A stretch of DNA of 64,000 bases, from NCBI GenBank assembly GCA_028554755.1, contig JAPTOF010000005.1, forward strand, positions 1,509,501 to 1,573,500. Direction: 5' to 3'. The translations under genes and the position numbers were made by a program. The notes under the pieces are model-generated. The model made no database searches. It was not told the DNA's origin and worked only from the letters and a program-made list of their open reading frames with translations. Of this stretch, positions 10,478 to 22,186 are shown in pieces. Numbering within the stretch: position 1 is the first letter of the stretch; the number at the start of each line of letters is the position of its first letter. This DNA is from Cordia subcordata. Taxonomy: Eukaryota > Streptophyta > Magnoliopsida > Boraginales > Cordiaceae.

Positions 10478-12275
10478 TTAGAGCAAGTCATGTTTAAAGT
10501 CACATGGCACAAATTGCTGGATAATCATCAAAGCACAAAATGTAGTAGGCAAAAGATCATGCCACGTAAGATAAAGCAATGAATGAACAAGGCATTCTTT
10601 TTCAAAATCCCACTTTGAAGTGTCAAGGAAAAGTGTGTGCTCATATGTGGTAGGGATCATGAAACAATGAGAAAGATCATGGCCTGCTTGCTTGCTAACT
10701 AGCCACCTCATGGCCTTCTTCTTACAATCAAGGGATAAGAATACATCCTCCCCATGAGTCTATGTAAAGTCCAATACATGTAATGTGGGAAGAATGTTTC
10801 CTAATCCTAGGTTAAAGTTTTCCATGTGAGAAGGCACAAATGTGAGCTCCAAAGTAGTGGGAGATTCAATGGAAGGAACGGAGGAATAATCAAATGTAGT
10901 GATATGAATTAGAGGAGTTAAAGGAATGGATTTAAAGGTAAAGGAACTAGAATCAAGAATGATGCGTTCAAAAGGGGAATATGAGTCATCCAAAAGTCTC
11001 TCAAATTCCTCCATTTCGTCCCCAAATATTACACCTAGAGGAAAGACTGTGCTCTCTCCAACAAATGGCTCCAAATCAACAACTTGCTGAGAGCTCATCA
11101 AACTCCTTCAATTCATCACTAGCACTCAACTCAAAGTCTTGCTCCATAACATTCTTTAATGGGATTGGTTCATACATGGGTAGAGGGGAAAAATGGGACT
11201 CAACAGATTTCTCATCATGCAAACATGAATACTTGAGGAGGTGTGTACACTAAACTCCCTAAAGGTGGACTCAGAATTCAATTGAGTACTCAAAACATCA
11301 AGTTCATCATCCAAGTGTGATGGAAAAGTGGGAAGAGAACTTATTGGGAAGCGATGAAAGTATGTGAGGATAGGGTACCACTTTCTCCAATGCATGCCTA
11401 CAACTATCATCAAGAACCAAGGTACCATTAAGCTCATCTTCTTCCTCACTATAAGACATAAACTCTCCATCCACTTCTCTCTCTATCTTTTCCTCGCAAA
11501 CATCATCTTTTTCACAATTAATCTCTTCATCTATAAGTCTCACTCCCATCCCTTCAACCCAGCCTAAACGTATCTCAACTCCCTCGCTCATGGGTCGCTC
11601 ATTCTCAACTTCTTTATTCAAGCTCTTAACTATTCCAGATACATGTTCAGTTATCTCTTTTAGTCTCTCATGGTTGGAATAAATTAGGGATCAAAGATAT
11701 TCTGACTTTTCATCTTCGTGTAAGGGAGACCTAACAGAAAAGGGTTTACCCGGAAATGGCAATCATTTTGAAAATCATTTGATGCATAACCATAAAAGAA
11801 ACTTAGGGAAGTAATAAGTGGAAAAAGACGATGTGGAAGACGAACTCTCAAAACAAGTAGGTAGGTAAAATGAAGAGTCATTTTGACCCCAAGACAAATG
11901 TGCATGATGTGGCTCCCTATAATCATGATAACTAGATGTAGAAGAATGAATGGGAACATGATTGTTAAAGGCACTATTGGTCTTTGCAAGAAAAGTAAGA
12001 CAAGAATCAAAGTCATTGTCATGACTTGCACAAAGAACACAAACATATTAATATGACAACTTATAATCATGATAGCTAGATGGAAATGCATGAATGGATT
12101 CTTGACTATAGGGGTCTTGACTTGTATTAGCCTGATATTGGGAATTTCCATATACAAGGGGACAACATGTAGTATGATGCTCATAACTACCACATAGAAC
12201 AAAAGAATTGGGAGAATGAATAAGAGGTGGGGATAAGGATATAAATGACCATCAAGAAGCATTGGAGTTATCCAT
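10478..12275 (-). pseudogene. NA-family gene, copy NA1 (unrecognised protein with zinc-knuckle-like N-terminus)
   Basis: I do not recognise the protein. The likely start is ATG at 12273-12275 (MDNSNAS, then TGA where relatives have Trp). The stop is at 10478-10480. Pieces are spread over frames by indels. In order: a damaged knuckle (LCGSYEHHTTC, first Cys now Phe), YHDYRE repeats, a Glu/Lys-rich probable coiled coil, an acidic block (EIRLGWVEGMGVRLIDEE ... YSEEEDEL) and a C-terminus with LELTFVPS, AGHDLS and QFVPCDFKH. The same blocks occur in the same order in NA2 and NA3. About 600 codons. The knuckle suggests nucleic-acid binding; nothing else about function is shown. Confidence 0.7.
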
Positions 12276-12470
12276 ACTCAAGCAACACAAGTAAACCTCT
12301 TCTCAATTCAGTTTTTTTAATTCTTTTTTCAAATTTTTTATTTTTTTGGATTTTCAAAATTTTTCATTTTTTTTGTCATTTTTCAAATAAAGGAAAGCAA
12401 GTAAAGATAGAACAACACACAACCAACTAATCAAAAACACAAAAGCACACAAAGAACAAATACTGTGCCT
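12276..12470 (-). other. A-rich leader of NA1
   Basis: Between the primer site and the start codon. The 12305-12390 stretch is almost pure A with scattered T, G and C on the minus strand. Matching A-rich tracts sit in the leaders at 22638-22684 and 54669-54753. Confidence 0.6.
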
Positions 12471-12487
12471 TCCCGACAATAGTGCCA
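12471..12487 (-). other. Degenerate tRNA-Asp primer-binding site of NA1
   Basis: Minus strand TGGCACTATTGTCGGGA, with four or so changes from the consensus TGGCGCCGTTGCCGGGG. Several are CG-to-TG/CA type, as expected of methylated, decaying DNA. Confidence 0.75.
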
Positions 12488-12493
12488 AAAACT

Positions 12494-13997
12494 TAATCAT
12501 GTGTACTCGATACTATATAAAAATGAGGCACAAATACAACCAAGATTAACACCCACAAGTATATGGATCGTGTCTAGTATAGTGTGTGTGTACAAGTATC
12601 GTCTCCATAGGGAGCCTACCTTAGTTTGGTCTTTACGTGCTTGGTGCCTAAAACTAGCTACGTGCATGTATGTGTGCTTTCTTTAGGATTAAATACAGCT
12701 TGGGGAAAGGAAAATAAACCTAAGCTAACCTAATCTAATGGAGGAACCTAGGGTGCCAAGCAAAGGAAAGAAAGCTCTACAAGATGGAAGAGGATCTCGG
12801 GCGATTGTGTTGCAACTAGACTCGGGCTATAATAACGATTTGGTCTATCTATAGCTCGATTGTTTTCTTTGGTGTTGATTAATGTACTAATCAAAAGACT
12901 AACCTATTAGTATTGTTTCAAACTAGAGATTAGACTCCTAGAGCATGGGCTAATGCTAGTGGGTACCCTTTCAGTATTGTTTTAGACTAGAGATATATTC
13001 CTACCACACTAAGTCATCAATTAAGTATATTAGTCAACACACTTTAGTTGCAAATAGGGCTTATGCCATTAGCATGGATTAAGGCTAAGGTGGCACCATG
13101 ATCAATAGCATTTAAGCACAAAGGAACACATGCATCTTCACTTAGGAATTTTAACAAACACATAGACATGTTTGATTATCAACACAAAGACATATTGATT
13201 CATGCCATGAATCAATGTAAAGAAGCATGTATGAAGAGTCAAAGATACACAAAAATCCTTTATTCGAAGCCTAAATCTAATATACAACATTAATCAACCC
13301 TAGATCTAACTTATTCTAGCAACATATTTACAAGATCTAAAGAAAAGAACAAAAGGAACTTCCCATAATCTTGCTTTCAAATCCGTACAAGCCCTCCAGA
13401 TCCTTGTTAAATACTTTAGTCCTAACTTGGTATGGGGTTTAAATGGTGTATAGAGGTGTCAATTGAAGTGGAAAAGGGTTAGGGTTAATGGGTATCAAAG
13501 ATTATTAAGTTTCCCCCTTGTAAATAAGTTTAAAGAATGTTTTATAACTGTCATCGGGCTCTGCCAATTGACCTAGTCAGTGGATCGGTTCCTTGGGGTA
13601 CTTGACCGATAATTAACATAGGTTCTCTAGCGTCACCAGTCGACCTAGCCAGTCAACTGGCTTCTGGAGGAAGTCAAGTAGCTGACATCTTTGCTCTCTG
13701 ATCCTACCCGGTCAACTCTACTCCTTTAGTAGGTCTCTTTTTCCTCTATTCTTCATTCTTTTTCTTCTGGCCCTCATCCTTTAGCTCATTTCTACCTCAT
13801 ATAAGCTCGGACCCTTCCAAAAATCCCTTAAAACATGAAATATAACAGTTAGTGTAGTATTCATGCATCCAAATACATTACGTACAACTATTAATAGTTA
13901 AGCATAAACTCTAATCTAAGTGCACTAATTAAGTTCTAAGCACCCTTAAATGTGTATGCAAAAACTAGATGCAATTATACACAAATGGCACACATTA
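12494..13997 (-). repeat. 5' LTR of NA1
   Basis: About 1.5 kb. Termini are mutated (TA at the left instead of TG, TTA at the right instead of TCA). A TATA box (TATAAAAC) lies at 13539-13546 with a degenerate GTCGAC cluster at 13560-13725 upstream. The right end joins Copia pol at the same codons as the LTR ending at 8875. Confidence 0.82.
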
Positions 13998-14990
13998 CCT
14001 CTTGTACATACATGGTTCATCAATGTTTTACTCAAACCTAAAAGACTTGACTGCATGATCAAACTTGATGTTCCATGCCCTAGATGCCTACTTAAGCCCA
14101 GACACTGTTAGAGTACATAAACTCCAATCCAGAATCCATTGCCTTGCGCCATTGGTTCGCATCTATGTTAGAAACAACTTCATTGCAACTAGTGGGATCC
14201 TCAACCTAATCTCCTTTCGAAGTCTCAAAATACTCCCCATAGTCTTTCTCGAGTTGCCTAGGAATTCTCCTGTTACGAGGAAGCTCCGGTGTACTAGTAA
14301 CAACTGGCTATTTTTCTTTTTCCATTGTAATAGGTGCCTTTGGAGACTTATCAGGAATCTCTTCAAGTGTAACATCAAATTCTAGTATTTTTTGGATCAC
14401 CATGTCATTCTCCAAGTATTTAGCATGTGGGCTAATAAGCACCTTCTGCTTCTCAGGATTAAAGAAGATCCCTCCTCTGGTTCCCTTAGGATACCCAATG
14501 AAATAGCATAGTTTCAACCCAAGTTACAATATTGTAGCAAAACTACTCAGCACATAAGCTGGACATCCCCAAATCCATATATGACTTAAATTGGGCTTAC
14601 ACCTTGTCTACATCTGTTGAGACGTTCGGTACTAATTTAGATGGTACCAATCTCAAAATAAATACTACCATCTCGAGGGCATGCCCCAAAAGGATATAGG
14701 TAATGATGCATGAGATGTTAGCGACCTTACCATCTCTAAGAGGGTATGGTTTCTTCTTTATGCCACACCATTCTGTTGAGAAGTGTGTAATGTAGTCAAC
14801 TGTGCCACAATCCCTTGCTATTTGAGATAATCCTCGATTTCATTCGAGAGGTATTCACCGTCATAATTAGACCAAATGGCTTTGATCCATTTAAATAATT
14901 TCTGCTCTGCCTCAGCCTTAAACTCCTTGAATTTGTCAAAGGATTCATACCTGCATCATATTAGATAAACATAACCATATCTAGAGTAAT
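13998..14990 (-). pseudogene. Second degraded Copia pol fragment (integrase core to RT)
   Basis: On the minus strand, right to left: YSRYGYVYL and the DDE region (WSNYDGEYL, then TSQQNGVA), LCYFIGYPKGTRGG, KYLENDMVIQKILE, and finally NEPCMYKR at the junction with the NA1 LTR. It parallels 8876-10085 but lacks about 0.3 kb near 14102 that the other copy retains. Stops and frameshifts throughout. At 14990 it is cut by the LTR of Athila element 2, inside the integrase core. Confidence 0.85.
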
Positions 14991-16826
14991 TGATGTGTTG
15001 TGTTATTGTGTGTGTTTGCATTGTTATTTGCCTATGTTTAAGAGATGCATTAGTATAGTACATATACTAGAGTTAGGCTTAAGCATAAGCAAATGTACAT
15101 AGTTGAGTTTAAAGACAAATGCTACACTAATGGATACTTATTTCCCATGTTTGGTGAAGTTAAGTTAAAGCTTGAGGCTTTGGACTGATTATAATTTGAT
15201 GTTAGAGTCAAGCTCGAGGTATTCGGGACATGAGAGAAGCATGAAAGAAGCTTTTGGAGGCAACTGAGATAAAACGAATGCAATGCAAGAAAAAATTGAC
15301 CAACTTCTGACCTGGCCGATCGACCCCTCATTCCAGGGCCGGTCGATTGGCCTAGGTGATCAGCCAAAATAGAGAGTTAGCCCATTTGGGCCGGTCGACT
15401 AGCCAAGGCTCCCGGATGGACGAGTATGCTACATTATTTAAGCCCTTTTTCAGCCCTTTTGAGTAGATTTTGAACCCTTTTTCACCTCTCATTCACACTC
15501 CTACTTCTCACACACAAAACCTTACTTTCACCCACCTCTAATACATGCACTAACATATACACCCACATAGAATTAAGTTGATTTTAGAGGATTCAAACAT
15601 CATTTGGTGAAGATTTACTCAAGTTTGTAAAGAAACAAGCAAGGATGGAAGATGAGCTTTCTTAACCCTATTCATTCCTTTTATTATATGCTTGAGTAGA
15701 TAGATTAGGGTGACCAAACTTGTGTGATGGAATTATTCTTGTATTCTTTGTTATGGGATTTGATTGTCTTATATATATTCATACTTTGTTCTTAATATGA
15801 ATGGCTTTTTTTCAATTCATGTCCTTGTGTGTGATTTAATGCTTAAATGAGTGGTATGTATATAATTTGAGTTTTATTTGCTATAGAACACTTTTAATCT
15901 TTTGAAAATGCATGTCTATGTATGCGTTTGAGGATAATATGAAGTTGGTTAGTTGGATTCATGACTATGTGATTGTTAACATGCCTTATATTGAATACAT
16001 GCTCAACTATTACTACATATTGATGCTTAAATGTTTCCAATGGCATAAATCAAACTTTCTTGTGCTTGTATCATAGATAGGACATCATATTCACAATGCA
16101 TTACGTTATAATATATAAGATTGTGCCTATTAGATAACAATTCGCTTTAGTGTCCCAAGAATGACAGTGCACAAGTTAGGACTAGTCTAGATCGAGTCCT
16201 CTTTAGCTTTAAATCCAACTAATAGCAGTCTGGACAGGCTTAATTGACCCTAGGAACCCCAGGTCTTAGCTTTAAATCCAGTTAATGGTTTAGGAACTAG
16301 AGTCGGATCATTCTAGGACACTTAAGTAATTCCCTAGTCCGTCTTATGGCCTTAGGTACATAAAGAACACATTATAGCTCTAAGTATGCACGCATAAAGA
16401 TGGGCCTGCACCAAGCCCTAGGGTGTAATTAGGACACTAGTGGGTTTCTTAGTATTAGAAGCCATATTTAGTAAGCCAATATCTCGAATCCTATAGCATT
16501 GATTTAGAGAGTCACCCATTCACAAGTATAGGTCACCCTATTACCTTCCCAAGGTTTAATCCCCCTAAATTAGCTTAGTCCTTACTTTTCCTTTTCTAGC
16601 ATCCGAAGTGGAGCTGCTTTCTTTCCCTCCTAGCTCCTGGTAATCCAAAGCACCAAAAATATGTTTAGTCTAGGTTTTCTTTTCGACAGTTTCTAGGACA
16701 TTAAGCATAGAATTCACTTCACAACAATAGCCACCTAGTGGTTCAACACCAACTCTCGCACATACTATATTGCATCAATCAACGTGCTTACAGGTCTTTA
16801 TGGCTTGTACCACTAGAGACGCATAA
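14991..16826 (+). repeat. 5' LTR of Athila element 2
   Basis: About 1.84 kb, starting TGATGTGTTGTG and ending six bases before the primer site with ATAA (ATCA expected). TATA at 15435-15442 with a GTCGAC cluster upstream. The transcribed part carries GGATTTAAAGC-type hairpins in reverse sense near 16200 and 16265, and a CTAAG hairpin near 16380 whose 3' arm has decayed. Confidence 0.88.
15312..15442 (+). promoter_or_regulatory. LTR promoter: GTCGAC cluster and TATA box
   Basis: GGCCGATCGACC, GGCCGGTCGATTGGCC and GGCCGGTCGACTAGCC lie within about 100 bases, followed about 30 bases later by TATTTAAG (15435-15442). Confidence 0.6.
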
Positions 16827-16832
16827 AGTTCT

Positions 16833-16849
16833 TGGCGCTGTTGCCGGGA
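16833..16849 (+). other. tRNA-Asp primer-binding site of Athila element 2
   Basis: TGGCGCTGTTGCCGGGA, two changes from the consensus, directly downstream of the LTR. The A/T-rich leader runs from here to the gag ATG at 17129. Confidence 0.88.
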
Positions 16850-17128
16850 AGGCAAGGTGGTTTATGTTCTTTGCTTTTGTATTTTGGTAGTTGCTTTATT
16901 TATTTTTCTTTCTTTTTCTTTATAGTTTGTTTAGTCTTTGATTATCTTTCTTCTTGTTTATATTACTTACTTTGGCATGCTTATCTATCTTTTTTTTTGT
17001 TTTCTTTTGCACTATTTTGTTTATTTTCCACACTTAGCTTGCTTTCTAGGATTGTGGCTTATTTACTGTAGTCTTAGGATTGTTAAAGTTTTGTGGGTTG
17101 AAGTGGTTGGAGTTAGGATAGTTTTTGC

Positions 17129-17483
17129 ATGCTTGGTAGGAGATCCCTTGGAAATCCCCTAGTTCCCTTTAATCTCGAACCCAATAAGATTGCTAGATAT
17201 TTTAGGAATTTAGGAGATCTTTTTTAGGAGATGGCTAATCCCAATCATTCTCCTAATCCTCCTATTTTGTTAATGAATCCCATTCCACCTTATGATCACT
17301 ATGGGCATCAAGCCCAAGATCATTCTGACAAGAACCCCTTAGACTAGATCCACAGATGAGGAACCCACTCTTAGGTAATTTTTCCTCCTCAAAGCCTTTG
17401 AGCCTAATTTGGCCATTCAAATTTTGGGTTTAGGGGAGACGAACTTCGAGATCAAGCCTAATATGTTGGCCATGCTTCTTTCC
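17129..17483 (+). pseudogene. Athila element 2 gag, N-terminal piece
   Basis: Starts ATGCTTGGTAGGAGATCC (MLGRRSL), as in element 3. The frame hits TAG at about 17222, and homology continues in decayed form (MANPNHSPNPP, then NPIPPYDHYGHQAQ) up to the insertion of the Copia solo LTR at 17484. The continuation is at 21535. Confidence 0.82.
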
Positions 17484-20400
17484 TATTAGGATTAGTATGC
17501 CCTAAAGTTCACTTGTATGTGACACTTTGGATGTTAAATAATGTATAATCATTTTGCTAAATGGCATTATGAGTTTCTTACGTATTATCTCTGGTATGTT
17601 TTATTGATGTATGTATAAATGTCCCTTGACTTGAACTAATGACTTGGGTGTACAGTGAGGCTGAACACATAGTAGGTCCAAGTCTAGATTTGATCACATC
17701 ATAAATTGAGTCCGTAATCGAATGGTAGTTTTGGACACTCTACCAGGATAAGGTTATATTAAGCAAGTCTCGTCATTGAGGGTGATCTACCTAGGTAATT
17801 AGAGGACTTTCCAAATTTGTTTCAATAGTACTTGTGTCAAGTCTTGGACAGGACTGCTGTGAGTATGTTTTCTACAGATGTATTATCAAAAAAAGAAAAC
17901 AAGATACTAACTACTACTAAATGATCATTGTTCTTAATCTTGAGTATATGTGGATGAACTAATGAAGTTAGGGTTTGGTACTTTGATTCACTATGGGTGA
18001 GATCTTACTTTATTAGGATCAACAGCCTTCTATGTCAAGTGCTTAGTTCTAATTAATTGGAACATGCATATGCAAAATGGAATCTAGGTGCCCCCTTTGG
18101 GATTGTCCAAATTTATCATCCAAATCTAGATCTAGTGATATTACCTTAATGGGTGTCTCAATCATATGGCTTGGGGGTTGTTCCCGAGATCAAGAAATTT
18201 TGTGAACAAGGACGATTGGCAATAGGACAAGAAACCCAACGAAAAAAGATACAACTATGGAGATGATAGTACACAGGTCAAAGGACCAGCCTTAGCTGTA
18301 GGTATACATAGAGGGGCATTATGATTAGTTATTTAGAAGGTCAAAGACAAAGTTCACATTCTTTTGTGATAAGCTTTTGGTAATGGCAATTATTCTTGGA
18401 GTGCAACTTTGATCTTATGGTGTAATAAATTGGAGTTAAAAATAATTATTATGTCGCCTAGATTGGGCAAGGACATTTTTGATTATTTTTGGATGCCAAG
18501 GTTAATTATGTCTTCTTGGTCCCTTCCTTAGTTGAAATGATTTTGAGAGAGTAATCTTGAAAGAGCAAGTTCCATATTGTGGTAGTAGTCTTATGAGGCC
18601 AAAGCTTGGAATTAGGTTTGGGCTTTCTTAGGGTCCAAGATAACCTAATTGGGCTTGGATGGTTTCTTATTGGACTTGGGCCTCCACATGGATTATGGAC
18701 TATGTGTTGAGCTTGGATTGTGGGCTTGGCCCAATCTTTCAACACACGTGCTTGAAAGTTACTACAAGAAGAATTCAAATTATACAAGTAACTTCTATGA
18801 CATGTGGCAAACATTTACTACTAGGTAAAAGTTTCCCACACGGAAAGTTTACAAGGTTTAGGTGCCAAACTTTTCCTATAAATAGGCAAGACCTTAAACC
18901 ATTTCTAGCATCCAAAAAATTTTCTAGTTGATCTCTTCTATTTTGGCAAGAGAATACTACAACAAATAGTACGCAATTATTGTGTGGTTTTTTGCTCTTG
19001 ATTTTTAAGAGCACATTACTTTGCTTCTTCCTACACAAGAGGCTATTCTTTCAAGATAAGTCTCTTTAATCATAGGGAAGTGATGTCTTGGTTTTGTGTG
19101 TGTTTACGTATTGCATTCTTATTCTTGTTTTGAGGTGTTTTGTGCTTTATTAGGTGTATAACTATTGCATTTATACCATACTGGAGCATATTAGACTTTA
19201 GGTGTCCATAGTTGAGCTTAAGGCATAAATGCTACACTAAAAGTGCACTTATCTTGTGTTTTAGGTGAGATTTGGAACAATTCTTAGAGCTTAAAATGAT
19301 GAAGATGTGATAATGAAGCCAAGCTAAAGTTGTTTTGGATGAGAAGAAAGCAAGAAGATTGCATTTGCAAACTCCCGGACGAAGAACGGTGTAATTAAGC
19401 GAAATCGAGCGCAACAAGAGCCAAATTCGGAACTTGCAACCAAAGAGGACATGGTCTAAGTTTGGACATGTTTATAGGGTGAAAAAGATGAATAAAAATG
19501 GCTTGGGAGATTCCCAGAGGCGATACAGAGCCAAAACGAAGCTAAACGGAGCAAAACAAGAAGAGCTAGCTGAGTGCCCCTTAGAGAACCGGTGCACTGG
19601 CTCACTAGGCCAGTAAAAGCAGCGAGCAACCTTCCTTTGGTGGAATAGAGAGTGCTTGGAGGTGGTGCACTGGATTGGTGTTCCGGTAGTCACGGAAAAT
19701 TGGCTATATAAGCCCCCTTTTGGCCATTTTATGGAGAACAAATCATATTCTTTCACACTCATCTTCCAAAACTCTAATCCTATCATCTCCCACCTCTCAC
19801 GCACTCTTCTATACACAAAAACACTTTGGAATCAAGCCTTTAAGAGGATCAAACACAAGGATTTGGGCATAGCTCTTGGAAAGGAAAGATATGGCTTTTA
19901 ATAAAAGGGTAGCTTCTTTGTCTCTATTTTATTCTAAGTTAATGTATGTTTGATTGGAGCTATGCAGGGTGATTTACTCTTGTAGTATGGATGATTACTA
20001 CTTTTTATTAAATGGGAACTTGATGGATTTGTATATATCTATATATGCTTTGTGCTTAGGGTTTCAAAGGCCATTTTACATACATGTTCATGTGTTTGTT
20101 GAAATGCTTGAATGATGTAGCATATGTATATTGAAGTTTATTTTGCTATTAGCCATTTCTAAAACATTATGCTAGTATGTATATGGAAATCTATTTTGCT
20201 ACTAACCATTTCTAAAACATTATGCTAGTATGTCTATGTGTTTGTGTGGTGATTGCATGAAGTAGATATGCTTATATACATGTCTATGTGTGTGTTTGCA
20301 TATCAAACACCATAAATAGCTTCTATTGCATACATGTCGGGTACTATTGCCTAAATTGGTGTAATCTAAGCATGTCTATGTGTTTAGTAGTAGAATATTC

Positions 20401-21529
20401 TGGAGTATTCTCGAATACCATGCCCTATATGTGTTTGCTTTGCGCTTAATGTCAATTTTCGCTATTGTGATGTGATCGATGGTGCACAACTAGGAACTAG
20501 CCTAGGTTGAGTCCTCTTAGGCTTTAAATCCAGCCAATAGGTGTCTGGTTAGGTTTAATTGATCTTAGTTCACTTAGGAAGTCTAGTTAGTCCACCCTAT
20601 TGCCCTAGGTTCGTAAGGACCATGCCGTAGCTCTAAGTATGGCGAAGCTTAGGGATAAACTTGCACCGAGTCCTAGGGTTAGACTGGGGAACTAATTAGA
20701 GGTCTAAACACTAAGGTTGGATCAATCTAAATCACCTAGAACCTTATTAGCTAACCCTAATTCCTAAGTCATAAAGACCACGCCGTACTACTAGGCATCG
20801 CCACCTAGGGACAGACCTGCACTGAGGCTTAAGGTACCAATTAGGAGGCTAATTAGAGGTCTAGATTAAAGCACTTTGTATAATCCATCAAGCAACCCTA
20901 ACAAAAAGTTGTAATCTCCCATGGACAAGACATAATCACCCTAGTCCCTCATTTCTGACGTTTGACTCCCTTAGATTGCTTGATTCCCCTATCACACATA
21001 CATACACACATTTCATTTTCTTGTTTTACCTTAGATTTTCCTTTCCCATGCTCCTCTCAAACCAAAAACCCAAAAATACCATAGGTAGGAACCCAACACG
21101 TAGCTTTTTAGGATGCACATAGCTTAGGACATCTTACGTGTTAGGCCTTCTTGTGGATTTGACCCCATACTTACACACATTATGCTACAAGCGACCTGTG
21201 TGTTTGCGGGCTATTTAGGCTTGTATCACGAGATAGCGATCAGGAAGAAGACAAGAGAGTTGCCTATTACATCACCCTTATAGTAAAATTTTTGGTGGCC
21301 TTGTTCGTGAATGGGAACAAAGCTCATGATGGTTATAGCTTAATCAAAGGTCCCACACTCCAAGAGGTTAGCTTTACGTATTTGCAAATTCTACTTATGT
21401 TCTATATATTCTTAAGTATGTTCTTATGTGTGTTATGTGGTTATTTTATTTTCCTAGGATGTTTTCTTAGTAGAAAGAATTGAAAGTATGGCAATAGGAT
21501 AAACCACATGTAATATTATCAATATTACA
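17484..21529 (+). repeat. Copia solo LTR interrupted by an Athila-type solo LTR
   Basis: About 1.88 kb once the nested insertion is removed, nearly the same length as the LTRs of the full Copia element at 33489-42794 and clearly the same family. It starts TATTAGGATTAG (TGTTAGG expected) and ends ATTACA. The flanks TTTCC and CTTCC are a five-base target duplication with one change. TATA TATAAATA at 18877-18884. No Copia internal DNA accompanies it, so it is a recombination-derived solo LTR. Confidence 0.9.
19081..21242 (+). repeat. Athila-type solo LTR with perfect target duplication
   Basis: TGATGTCTTGG at the start, GCGATCA at the end, flanked by GGAAG at 19076-19080 and 21243-21247. At about 2.16 kb it is longer than the other Athila LTRs. 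TATA at 19705-19712 (TATATAAG). Instead of GTCGAC its upstream cluster uses GTGCAC (CCGGTGCACTGG near 19588), which marks a separate subfamily. The transcribed part has the hairpins at 20633-20652 and 20791-20808. Confidence 0.92.
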
Positions 21530-21534
21530 CTTCC

Positions 21535-22186
21535 TTCAATGGGAGAAACAATGAGAGTCTTCCAGAGCATATTACTGATTTTGTTGAGATGAGTTCCACC
21601 CTCCATGTCCTCAATATCTCCCAAGAGGTCATACGTCTAAGATTGTTTCCTTTTTCTCTCAAGGACAAGGCTAAGTCTTGGTTTCATTCTTTACCTAATG
21701 GTTACATCACTTCATGTGCTGAGCTTCAATCTAAGTTCTTTAAGAAATTTTGTCCCATAGACAAGATGGTTGACCTTATGACCACCATTATGACTTTCTT
21801 CTAGCATGACCTAGAATCTTTTCATGAGGCTTGGGAGAGGTTCAAATACCTTCTTAGACAGTGTTCTCACCATGGGTATGATAGGCATGACCTACTCTAG
21901 TACTTCTTTCGAGGTTTAAATGACTAAAATAGGATGATGGTCAATGTCGCCTCTGGTAGTGGCTTCTATACCTTGAGACTGATTGAGGTATGGGAGAAAA
22001 TGGAGTTGATGGCTGAAAATTCTTTTCAAAACTTTGCCATTGATAGGTCAAGTTAGAGAGGTACTAAGAGATGTATCAGTGAGAAGGGAGTTTATTTAGA
22101 TTTACTCGCCAAGGTAAAGGCCTTAACAAATAAGTTAGATCAATTCGTTTCTTTGTCTCTTTCCTCTCATGGTCATAGGACTAGTT
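21535..22186 (+). pseudogene. Athila element 2 gag, continuation
   Basis: Continues the capsid-like domain: NESLPEHITDFVEM, then VIRLRLFPFSLKDKAKSWFHSLPNG and KFCPIDKMVDLMTTIMTF, then decayed VNVASGSGFYTL. It corresponds to about 5170-4560 of element 1. Stops at 21802 and beyond. It ends near GHRTS before the zinc knuckle, at the junction with reverse-orientation DNA. Confidence 0.85.

Larger units (their letters stand above)
10086..13997 (-). mobile_element. Non-autonomous Athila-related element NA1 (5' LTR and internal region)
   Basis: Minus-strand order is LTR (12494-13997), degenerate tRNA-Asp primer site, A-rich leader, one long decayed gene (10478-12275) and the conserved GGAGGCA box. 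It contains no gag capsid, protease, RT or integrase. The 3' untranslated region stops abruptly at about 10086 at Copia DNA, so its own 3' LTR is missing. Related elements are NA2, NA3 and the fragment at 22186-24410. Confidence 0.75.
14991..22186 (+). mobile_element. Athila-type element 2, 5' portion, with nested insertions
   Basis: Plus-strand LTR, tRNA-Asp primer site, leader and gag. Gag is split at 17483/21535 by a Copia solo LTR. The element stops at about 22186, just after the region before the zinc knuckle, where it joins a non-autonomous element lying in the opposite orientation. No pol from this copy is present in the window. Confidence 0.85.

Noticed and set aside
11684..12262. 192-codon hydrophobic ORF as a membrane protein
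   Set aside because: It is the +1 frame of the NA-family N-terminal region; the frame with the knuckle and HDYR repeats matches the other copies.
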